From Caprimulgus europaeus (Eukaryota; Chordata; Aves; Caprimulgiformes; Caprimulgidae), in assembly GCA_907165065.1 (NCBI GenBank), contig OU015525.1:48533037-48597036 (forward strand): a DNA stretch of 64,000 bases. Direction: 5' to 3'. This document shows positions 37,169-48,400 of the stretch, in pieces (position 1 is the first letter of the stretch; the number at the start of each line of letters is the position of its first letter). Made by a program: the position numbers and the translations under genes. The notes beneath the pieces were generated by a model that saw nothing but the letters and a program-made list of their open reading frames with translations, did no database searches and had not been told where the DNA came from.

Positions 37169-37850
37169 TAACACCATGACACTGGATTGCCACATCCTGT
37201 ATTCCCACCACAGAATGGGAAGATTACATTAAAACCCCTGTATATATTTCTCTGTAGAACCTTTTGGGGTATCTGCATTGCTGAATCTCCCATCTTGAGT
37301 TATTCTCTACTGATGAAGATGGATTCTTCTTGTATGATATTTCACAAGACTTCCAAATTTCTGCCCAGGGCTGTTTCAGGTTTTCATATGAACCAATCCA
37401 TTCATGTCCCAGTTTTCTTACCCAATCTTTACTCTTAGCCTTCAGGGAAATTAAATTTCACACACTTGGATCCAGTTAGGACACTGGCATTTTTTTTGTT
37501 GTTGTTGTTGGTAAGGGTTTCTTTTGCATCAAGAGCACAGAATTACTTAAGAGAATGCCTGGATTGTCCTTGGCCTTTTTTGACAGTTCATGAGCAACAC
37601 TTATCCTTCATAGGTTATGTAGTTAGACCTCCAAGGACATGCTGTGAATTAGGCAGGTTATAACACTGTTTACCTGTTTCAGAGCTTTGGCACTTTCTGT
37701 TGGCTGTAGGCTGTGCCCAGTTCCAAAATACGACACCAATGTGGCCCTTAATCCAAACTTCTGCAGGTTGCAACACTATGCTGGAGACTTCTGGTTCAGT
37801 AGGAGATCCATTGTGGTAAGGATGTTCTACAATTTGTGTAGAACATGAGA
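37169..37850 (+). pseudogene. Broken DIRS-type tyrosine recombinase
   Basis: One frame (37172-37663) runs about 160 codons with a single internal stop (TAG 37436-37438). Before the stop it reads KFLPRAVSGFHMNQ and IHVPVFLPN; after it, LNFTHLDPVRTLAFF and then VSFASRAQ. The order and spacing match the pattern I know from DIRS-group recombinases: LPKVVS-FH--Q-I-LP-F-P, then LHTLDVRRAL-FYL or LCPVRALRIY, then LFVSFA. Upstream, GICIAESPILSY falls where the family has the catalytic-Arg box (ARRV-EL-ALS), with Cys at the Arg position. A (TTG)n expansion near 37491-37510 disrupts the next part. A +1 frame from 37660 to the stop at 37847-37849 contains LQHYAGDFW, possibly the catalytic Tyr region. 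It is clearly non-functional. Family assignment is from memory of the motif pattern, not a search. Confidence 0.55.
37822..37846. repeat. Perfect 10-bp stem, 5-base loop
   Basis: ATGTTCTACA and TGTAGAACAT flank ATTTG. It lies at the end of the +1 continuation of the recombinase-like frame, so it may be a remnant of the element's 3' region or a coincidence. Confidence 0.75.
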
Positions 37851-40800
37851 GCAGCCCCATCACACATTTCCTACTCACCTTGGGTAGTACCTCTCAAACT
37901 GCTGTAAGTCATGCTAATTGTTTAAAGAAATAAATACAAAGTTTTCCAACTAATGAGCATTTGGGGATTTTTTTTTTTTTTTTAAGGAAATATTGACAGA
38001 GTGGATGTTACCACATCTTCATTTCCACTCTCCTTATTTTGATTCATCTTCCTGAAACGTCCATCTCTCTCTGTAGGGGTATTTGGTGATCTTTCTAGAG
38101 TAGCAACATCAAAGCCTGATGAGGTGGTAGTTCTTAAATCACTATGACAGTACGGTAGCTAGACTGCAGTAGGCTTGCACTTTGTAAGAACAAACATTGT
38201 TTTGCAAGTTAAAAAAAGCAAGCTTCCTTGAGAGTTTTCAATATTGCTGTACACTAGCTCGGTCTGCCATGTTAGCGTGAATGGTCCAGGCTGCAGATTT
38301 TTAATATTTTGTAACATTCCTGGCTGGGGAAAAATAGGCAGAAGTTGGCAGAGGCTCAGTTTAATCTTTGTTACCTATCCTGGCTTGCTCATCTAGTTAT
38401 TCACCTTTTATATTTCATCATTTGATTGCTGCATGGTCTCGTGGCAAGGGAAAAGGAGGGCTTGGGATAGGAAAATGCATTGACTCTCTCACTGACCCAT
38501 TCTGTGACCCAAGATAACTGATTTAACTTTGAGCTTTGGTTGCTTCCTACCAAGGTTAACAAAAAAGCAATTTGTAAAATGCTTTGGGATGATGATTGAA
38601 AGTGTAAAAGATTACTATCTCGAAGTGTAAATATTTGTAGATGCCAGTAACTGAGATAGAAACAGTTGATCATGTTGGTATCATCAGTAACATGTATTAG
38701 TAAAAAATGAAATGTTGATTCATGAGGACCAGACTCAATGCAGTTGTTTTGGTTGGTGTAACCACATACACAAGCTTGGGGGAAAAATAGAAACAGAACT
38801 ATGAATGATAGTATACTTCATGCCAATTTCAATAAATTCAGAGAATTTACACAACTCATATTGTAAAGAGAAAATTCTTGTAACACACATCTGTCAATAA
38901 AGAGCTCACAGGAGTATGTTCTGGTCCTGGCTGAACCAAGATTCATTGTATCTCTAGGTGTGTATATTGAGTTTAGGGTTTATTTTGACCTCGTTTTGCG
39001 TCAATGAATGATCACCACAGGTCAGTCATCACTGTTGCTTCAGTAGAAGTGAATATTTTCCAAATCTTAGTCCTGTAATATGTCTAATTTGCAAGGTCAG
39101 CAAGTCATTGCTGTTGCTTGTGGCTGGTGACTAGGTAAAAGAAATAGCATGATCAGATTAGCAGGTTCTCACATCATGTGGTCAGCAACTGGTGGTGAGT
39201 CATCACTGAAAGGGCCAAGTGTCTCAAAAGACACCAACACATGGAGTTGGCGTCTTCCTGTTGTAAGTGTCAGTAAAAGTGGTTTTCTGTATTATTTGGA
39301 AGATAAAAAGCAGGTTTTTTTACTTGTTCAGTGCTTTTGCACTCAAATGTGTAAAATGACAGCAAAATCAAGATAGTGGATTGTTAGAGTGCTCTTTGCA
39401 CATATGCAGGCCCAGAGAAAGTAGATGTGCAGACTTTTATAATGCGAGGGTTCATGCCACACTTAACTAGGGCTGCACAGCTATGACAATGTGTATGAAA
39501 TACTCGGGCAAATAAAGTTCTACATTCAGGAGTGTTACAAAGCTAAAACCATCAACCTCTTATTTCTGATGCTAGTAGTCTTCTGAAGTGACAAATATTT
39601 TTCTTGAGGGGAAAGAAGAAAATCCATATCCATATTATCAGTATGGCTCACGAGTGCCTTTCCCAGTAGACTCATGTGAGGTTATATGGGTTGGATCAAC
39701 CTGTAAGTCACAGGGCAGGGAGGTCGTCAATAACTAGTTGAAGGTTCTGTGCTCTGAGAAATCCTTTCATTGCAAAGGCTGCTTGATATCAGCTCTGTGG
39801 ATGGAAATTTGTCAGTGAGAAACAGTTTGTTGTAGTGTTGGCACTTTTCTAGTCAGCAGTGCAGCTTTATAAACCAGGCTGAAGGCACCCAAGCAGTATT
39901 TCCCATTCCAACTCACCAAGAAAATACCTGGAGAGGAGAAAAGGAGTGCTGAGTCTGAGTCTTGCTGATCTGATAAGGGAAAGTCCATTAGAAACTGAGG
40001 TGGCACTGAAATATTTTGCTTATTGGTCACTTTTGGTAGGGTCCAGGTTTGAACCATAGTCTTGAGGTTCAGTGGTTTGTTTTGCCTTTTGCTGTACTCA
40101 GTCCTTGCACTCGGGAACCTCTATGTTAGCACTAGGTTCTCATCCTGCTCCCACATGAACTGTTTGTTCTTCATTGGTCTTTCATAAATTGCAATGTAGT
40201 TACTAAGCAAATTGGCATCTAGTGTGTACGTAATTGCAGAAGTAAACATTTGACTTCCAGTTTTACTGTCAACACCCGGCCACCTCTTGGGTGTGTTTGG
40301 AGCTTTAGGATATAGATTCCAATTTCTGACTTACTTCTTTCTGGTAATGATCAGCCTTCTGACTGGGTTTCATCCGTACAATTTTTTTTTCCATTTGGGG
40401 ATGTATTTGCAAAGGCTGCATAGGAAATGGTGAAAACTGCTTAGGACCCAATGGTTATCTGCACTCATTTTAGTGCAAATAATGCATAAATGCTGTGTTG
40501 GCCCAGGGAACCTCACCGGTCTCTGTTACGTGAATGTGTCTTCTAAAATAATTGGTTTGCAGTTTGTTTAAATGTGTGTCATGTCTTAAGCAGACAACTG
40601 TCATCTGGCAAGCTTTATTTTTCCTTTGTAATTTGTTCTCAATCTTTCTTTCCCTGCATGTTGCTGTCCCTTTGACTCCTGCCCTTCAGTATCTCTCTTC
40701 TGTCCCGATTCTGCTCTGAGCATCGACCCTACTTCTATCATCTGAATTCCCTCGATGCTTTGTCTTCATTTCTTTTTCATCTACACTTTTCTATCTCTGT

Positions 40801-42179
40801 TGGAAGGAGTTGGAGCTCACAAAGATCACAAGTGATCTTCACCTGACCAGATCAAGGTACATTGCTTGTTTGCTTGCCCCTTTCTCCCCACACACCCCTG
40901 GTTTTCTGGCTGCTGTTAACGGTGAGCTTCCTTTGAGTAGTTATGCAGCCAGCATATTTTATGGATATCTCAGATGATGCTTTCACTCTTAGTGACATTA
41001 GATGAAAGGATGCTCTGAGACTCGTTGCTATTGATCTTTCATTGAGTCTTTGAATTGATAATCAAATAAACTGTTTCCAGCTGTGATGTGTACCTTAGCT
41101 TGGATCTGTGGAACTCTTTCAGCACAGTTATTTCTCTACATCATTCGGACAATTTTCAAGGAACTTTGAAGGCCCTTTCCACCTGCTTCAGAGAACCAAG
41201 GGGCTCCTGCAACAGTTTGAATGCATTTAAGCTGAACTTGTAGCTATTTCTTGTGGCATGCTTTGTAGGGGCACGCCTTTAGGAGAGCAGTGGGCTCTTG
41301 GTCACCTTCCCACCCAGTCCTTCCACTGTGCAGTGCTGTGTGCCTAGACCCTTGGGCTAGCTCAGGTGCTCAAAGCAATATAGTGCAACACTCCACCTCG
41401 ACTCGTTTATCCTGCTTCCAGCTAACTCAGCTGTGCTGCATCTGGTACCCAGGCTAATTACTAAAGAAATATCTTTTGTATTTCTACACACTGCTGCATT
41501 TTGCAGAACAGGCACTTGGTGAAGGAGAGCAATGCTGGTAATTCAGTTTCCATGAATGAAAAACTTTCTGTTTGTGAAGGAATAAAAAAGGCGAAAGGGG
41601 AGAGTAAGAGAAAGATGAAGGGGTGTTGTTCATGAGATGAGATGGTTGAGCATAGCGGTGTTAAATGCAATTGGGTATACTTCAGAAGTTCATCAATTTA
41701 TAAAGATAAAGATTAATTCTACCTCTTAGACCCCAGTGGGGTTTTCATTAAATGTGACATGCCTGTCAGTCAAATGATAGATATAATTGTTAAGTGACCT
41801 ATTAAAATCCCATTCCTCTTAATTAAAAATTGTATTTGTGTTCTCACACAGGCCATATTTGAATGGTAAAAACTCTTTTCGTATGAGGTGCGTTACAGGT
41901 GGAGAGGTGTCACAAGCTGTGTGACACGGGTGTGAAACAGGAGGAGTGACTGAAGTCCCAGTGCAGCAACACGTAGCTTGCCGTCGGCTCCCGCTGACAC
42001 AGAGGGAGATGGAGGGATAAGCAGCATCTCCCAGGACCACACCCTAACCCTTCACATTCCTACCCTAAGAAATTGCTTGTAGTTACTTATTGTGGCATAG
42101 AAAGTTATAATGCACAGCATTTGCCATAAGTGTGTCACTTCAGAGCAAATGATGGATTATGTCCTTCCACACCCCAAAA

Positions 42180-42425
42180 GTCTTCTTTGTGCTGTAATTA
42201 AAAAATAAATGTTGCAATGTTGAATTGGAAATATTTTCTGCCATACAATGAATTTGTTTTGTTAGGTTGCCTGGATGTAATTGCAACAATGTCAGTGTAT
42301 TAAACCCTTGTCACGGGGTAATGGTTTCCTGCCGCTACACCAGTGCCAAGATCTGCTTTGCTTAGCAGCTCTATTGCTGTTTATCTCCATCAGCAGTAGC
42401 AATTATTTTGCTTCTGCAAAACTTT
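42180..42425. other. AT-rich, conserved-element-like intron segment
   Basis: Contains TAATTAAAAAATAAA, paired TTGCAAT/ATTGCAAC sites (C/EBP- or octamer-like) and CAGCTCTATTG/CAGCAGTAGCAATTA spacing typical of developmental enhancers. No simple repeats inside. Cross-species conservation not assessable here. Confidence 0.2.
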
Positions 42426-45400
42426 TTTTCCTTGTTTTGCTGCCTGTGTGCATACTATAAATTACAGTTCTGTGCAAATGCTAACCACAAATCCTGGACA
42501 GTAGGAAGCCCTGCCATGCCAGAGAGCAGCTCTGCGAGGAGCTGGCTTTAGGTTTGCCCAAACTTGTCGGCGATCCGAGGGGTAGAAGGCATTCCAAACT
42601 GTGAAGGTCTGCCGGGCCCCTTCTACCCATCTGAAAATTGATCCCTCTTAAACAGTTTAGAGGGCCCTCAGGGTCTTACAGCCTACATAAAAAATGAAAG
42701 CCCTTCCTGTCTTAGAGCAGTGCAAGCAGTCAATACAAAACAGAAAAATGATCTTTTAAGTGTATCCCATTGAACCCATTATCTCGAGGGCCCATGTGTG
42801 ATGCTTTATCAAAACATCATCGTCTCAGTGATACATGGGAGAGAGGGTGAAGTGGTATTCAGGGGATTTCAGAGAAAATGCTGCAGTACTCTCAGTGCCA
42901 CAGGACTAAATATGATACAATCCAGAAAATGAGAGCTGCAGAAAAAACTTATATGTTCCTCCTTATAACAAATTGATTTCATATTTTACATGTCTGAAAC
43001 AAGAAAATCGTTCAGGAAAAGTTTTGAATGTTTCCCATGTAGGTATGAAAGTCCTGTTGGGCATCTCTTACAATAATTGCTTTGCTTTCCATCTGAATAC
43101 AAATGTTCTTCAGATTTTTTGCATTATAATGCTTAAGACAATAAGGAAAGAAAGAAAAATCAGTGTTTGTACCATCCATGCATTCTAACCTTGTTCTGGG
43201 AAGTTGTGAAAGTGTTGGACTACACTGTCATGAGCTAAATTGGTGTTGAATTTCTGGTCCTTGTGAGCAAGTGTGTTAGAACTGTTAGTTTTTAAACACT
43301 GAAGTTATTTAAATCCCCTCCATGTCTGTATTAATGACTTTTATGTTTTTCTTAGACTGGCATGAAAGAAGCATCTTTGATTTCTGCTGTTTTTTCTGCA
43401 GTATTTACCTAATAGCATAGAGGTGATTTTTTCCACCAGATTAGGTGGTTAAGAGCTGACTTTTTGCTGTCAGTGTTTCCTTACTGAAAATAGTAAGGAT
43501 GTTGCTCTTTGGTAGTTTATATGCAATAAAATGGATAATAAATTAGATTTATTTTCAATAACTGGTAATATCAATAATTCAGAAGTGCTATTGAAAAAAG
43601 AAAAGTATTTTTGGAGGACAAAGGGAAGAATGAAGAAGTATTTCAGAGCTGTCAAACTCTCATCCTTTGGGGTGTCCTTCATTTCCTTTGATGAAAGGTT
43701 TGCTTAAATAAACTGAGTAGTAGGCAGTGGGTGTGTGCTTTTGCACAACAATATACACCCAGGTGCTTTGTTGGCCAGGGTGATCCTAAAGGCAGAGCAC
43801 TGTCAACATTCCTAATTGGTTATTACCCAATAACGCACACCCTCCAGTGTCTTGGGACTACAAAACACTTTTTACCTAGCCTTCCTACATGAATAATGAA
43901 GCACTTCAAATAGTCAGCCAATTATAGTCAGCCTCTCTCTTGACTAAGGGTTGCCAAATGCAATTGGACATGGAATTTCAGGCTGTATCTGTGTTGGAAA
44001 GGTTTAGTCATAATTCTTGACTTCTGGGAAGAGATTAGATAACACCATGATAGTAATTTGTCCAGCCTCAAAAACTGTTGTTTATTCACTTTTGCTATTA
44101 AATTCTAGTTACTAGCAGCATAATTTCAGAGTTTTCGATTTTTTTTATTATTTTTTTTTTAATACCTGGAGCTTGTCACACGAAACTGCTCTTGTTTTGT
44201 TTGAAACAATAAGGTGATTCGCTTATTCTCCAAGTGCTGTGGATGCAGCTGCACGTGACTGAAGTCATCATTGAGTTTATAAAAGCAGACAGTTAGCATG
44301 TATACTTTTCAAACATGTAGACTCTATTTATTTTCCTCTTCTAGTTTTGCAAAACATTTTGCTTCCCATTGTGATTGGCTTCTTGATATGTCAGTGTCTG
44401 ACTTTTAAATGGATTTTTCTCATGTCTTGCTGAACTTCTCAAAACCAATGTCATCATCCTTTGCAGAATACAAAGGTTTAATTTTACCTTACTAACTTCT
44501 CCTGTGAATAAGCTCCCTTGAACATTAATCTTCCCTCTGGCCTTCCAAAATCTGATGAAGGAGTTGTGCTGTCCCCCTGCTCCTGGCAGTTTCCAGCCCC
44601 ACTGCGGTGACGCCATAGGGAGTTGCACTGGCTGCAGCACATTGCTGCAGGAGAAAGCCCCATGACAGCCTCTATCCTTTTGGTGCAAAGGAGATACACA
44701 AGTAACGGTGGTAGATGTTTTTCTAGGAAGATGTAAGCTGGGGGAGTGGTGGCAGGAAAGATGCCTTCCTGCTTTCATTTCCCAATGGAAGACCTAACTT
44801 CCTTTCCTAACGGGAAAGGGAGAGGAGAAAAACTACTGCTTTTCTGTAGCTAAAGAGTATTTGGAGGCTCTGCTTTTTATCACACATTCTCATTTCCCCA
44901 GTTTCTAATATTGGTGTCTCACAAAGCTGGGCCTTGGGCCATGCCTTTCATACCAGCCTTTTCTTGTTTAGTAGCTAACCTAGATAAACTCATCAGCAGA
45001 GCTACAATTGCACTTTCCTGCTTCTGCTTTGGATTAATGTTGTAGCTCTCAGAAACTGAATGGATACTGCTGTCTGAACTGCAGAAGTCTGGTTCCAGGT
45101 GAGCATTTAATTCCTTGCTTCAGAAGCAGAAATACAAGCCTTAATCAGGTATGTTTCATGCTTCTCTCTTCAGTAGGGTCAACAAAAGGAAGGGTGAAAA
45201 GGATGCTATTGGAAGTTGCTGCTTGTCTGGTATCATTGCAATGCACAGAGGACTGGTTTGAAAATAGAAACACCTAGTATGGTGGTGACTTTCAGTTGTC
45301 TTTAGCCTCCATGTGAGTCACTTTATTTCCTATTAAAATGCTAAGTAGTTAAATCAGAGGTGTGAGTATTTTGTCCTTCTCTCTATTGATGAAATCCTGA

Positions 45401-48400
45401 AAACATGACAAACATGAAGAGAAGTAGAAGTGATGAAGAACATACAATAGGCTTCTATACCATGCAAAAAGCATAAAACTAGTAGTGCAGTTCTCATTCA
45501 AAGAAGAAAAATTAGTCACATTGTTCTCCAAACCTGTCTACAAGCCTGCAGAAGCTCTGCCAGATTGGGCCGGGCTGTTCTCCATCCAGACAGTTTGGCC
45601 GTGGCTCCTCTGGGAGGGTTTCTTCCAAGTGCCCTTTCTGTTGTTATGAAGGACCACAGGAAGGACTCTGTCCCTTGGCCTTGCATGCCTGAATATTTTT
45701 CTTTGCAGCATGCTTCCACTGGGAAAGGTGAATGTTGATGAAAGCTTTATCAACTGAAAATTGAGGAGGCTGTAGACAGAATGAAATAAAAGGGGTGAGG
45801 TCCTGAAAAAAAACAGGGTCAGAGAAATCTAGTCCCGATAAAGGTCAAGTTTGTTGTAGCATGTTGCTGACTAAATGTATATATGAAACGAGGCACATTC
45901 ATCATAGCACAGAGAATGTATTTTCCTCATTGCTCCCTTAATGTTATTCTGCTGTAGTAACAAAACATTTACAGCAGCCTGGCAGGACAGGGAGAGAGCG
46001 AGCTGGGAGGGTGGGTAGAACTGGGGAGAGCTGGTCCCCTGGCAAGAGGTGACTCCACATGGTTCAGCTGGCAGGAATGTGTTCCTGTCAGCTTTCTCTG
46101 CTTCAGAGACTGAGGTGAAACCCCTTCTTTGTCTTGTCTAAGTGTCTGATAATAATAAATAAGAAGCCAGTGATATACTCACAAAATTAGATGTGGAATT
46201 TAGTTTTGCCCATGTTCACACTCTAGGGAGCAAACATGTCTTGTCCGACTTTGATCTTGCCAAGAAGCCTGAGCTGCGATCTGCAGTCATACAGTGGCTG
46301 TTTCTATACCCCTCAGTATTGTTTAGCAGAGGATTTTCCATAAAGATCAACCAGCCCTTGAAGCATGGTGGAGAAATACCCCTTCCTTTTGACAGTCTGT
46401 TATGAGGCTCAAGTCTTAGTCAACACTTTTCACTGATCCCTGCAAAGCCGTTGCCAACTGCCTTTGCCTTAACAGTGCAGATGTGGCAGACTCCTTCCTT
46501 CCTTCCTAATCCCTGCGACATATCTCTGCCAGAGGTCTTTTAACATCAAAGCAGGTAGATGTTGGCTGGTGGCAATTAGAGACAGCAAAGATCATTTGTG
46601 TGCTGGTGCTGCTGCTGCCCACTGCAGCTGGAGCTCTGCATGGGCTGCTGGCTGCAGGGATGGAGTGCGGTTTATGGGCATAGTAGGGCTTGGGGCAAGA
46701 ATCTGGTGGGGAAGGTGAAAGCAAATCTCAGTCCTCTTGCTGTGTTTCTATTGACTGTATTGCTGCAGTATCAGTGGAAATATGACAGAGCCCAGTCTGA
46801 CCTCAGGTTCCTTCTTCATCCTGTTAACACCCATCACGAAGCTGGTGCTCAGCAGCAGGTTGTGCCTCCTGCTTCACAACTGGGCACTATTTTGCCTCCT
46901 GTTATTCTATTTTTTTGGTAGGCATTTTGCAGTCTTCCCTTCTGAGGGAAGAAAAGCTGTGCAAAAGTGAATGGCTGAGGACTGCACCGTAGGTTTCCCT
47001 TGCAGAGGGGTGCTTGGTTAATGCAAATAAATAGAGCCTTTTGTGCCTGTGGTGGTTAGCAAGAGAATGCAGTTTGATGGTCAGGCTTCATAGAGTTGGC
47101 TGTTTTAAGACATTATCTTTCTTTAGACTCCTTCCTTTCATTGTGTTAATTGGCTTTTGCCTGCCTCTAAACTCTCAAGTATATTTTTTTAGGAAGGTGA
47201 TGGAAAATAATCAGAATCATGCCATAGCCCTAAACCATTTAATGTAACACTGGCGACTTCTGGAGAGGCTGGGATGGAGTGCTTTGATGAAACAGTGCAG
47301 CTCTTGATTGCTCCCAACTATTTTCAGGCTTCTGCACCTTTCTGTAATGTTGTTCTGTAGATCTCCTGTAAAGATAGTAGAAAACAATTATATCTATGCC
47401 TTGTGGTGATGCAAGAGAAAAAAATCAGAGATGTACCAAAACACCTGGATTTCTGCTAAATTAAAATTTTATTACATTAAGATATAGAGAAAAAAGTATC
47501 GGTATTAAGTAGCTACACAAGTGGAGGGAGTAACGCAAGGTTGTTGTAAGATCTTTTATTTTCAGCAAGCACAGAGAGGAAGATAACTTTTTGAAACAGT
47601 TTTCTGTCCCTGAAAATGCCTGTATTGGAACTTGCATTATTCTAAAAAAACTGTAGATTTGAAATTCAGGATTTCTCTAACTAAATTGTTAGCTTATTTT
47701 CTTCTTGTTGGTAAGGGAGGCATAGCCTTTTGGCATACTTACCTGTGTTAGTTGTTGATCAGTTCTTTTGCAGTTCTGGTCATTAGTTAGTTCAAGGTGT
47801 TACTTAATCTATTGATATGAGAGTTGTGCAGTGGTACCAGTATCTGGGGACAAGGGCAGTTGCAGTATGGAAAGACCCTTAGGCAAAGGCTTGCTTCTCC
47901 CCGCCCCACTTTTTTTTTAAATCCAAGTGTAGTTAAATTTGGATCTGTCTTTTTAGAGAAAGATTTCAAAATTAAGTGAATAAAATAATGAAAACATAGC
48001 AACTCAAGCAATAGGCTGCTCCATTATCAACATTTTTTTGCTAGTTTAAAAGCATTCCTCAGCTTTGTGGGCTGGGCTGGGCTGTCCTCCATAGGTATCT
48101 GCATCTGGTACATTGGCTGTAGCTTGATCCTAGAGTCAGCTTACTTCAGCATCTTGCCAAGATATTTGGTGCTGCCTGTCTGCCTTTCAGAAATGGGGAT
48201 CCTGCCACACTTGCAGTATCATATAACTTCCAGTGGCACTCATCTGTATTTTCTCTGGTACAGCTCCATCTCAGGAAGAAGCTAAGAAGTCAGGTCCTCT
48301 GGGTGAGGGTATCCTGAACTGCCGGGTAAAATAGTGCTTACATTAAAAACACTACAAATTCCTACAGTTTTTAGAAGCAGTGCAAACTATTGCTCACAGC

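Larger units (their letters stand above)
35050..37960 (+). mobile_element. Decayed, CpG-poor segment, probable extent of a DIRS-like retrotransposon relic
   Basis: The tyrosine-recombinase-like reading frame at 37169-37850 sits at the 3' end of a roughly 2.9-kb stretch of even composition with only about eight CpGs, the pattern of an old methylated insertion. A DIRS element would carry reverse transcriptase/RNase H upstream of the recombinase. I looked for that in 35.3-36.9 kb and could not establish it; frames are broken and an A24 run (35954-35977) interrupts the stretch. The boundaries are therefore guesses and no terminal repeats were identified. Confidence 0.3.

Noticed and set aside
44341-44778. 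145-codon - strand ORF
   Set aside because: No recognisable domain and an overlapping ORF in another frame; treated as chance.
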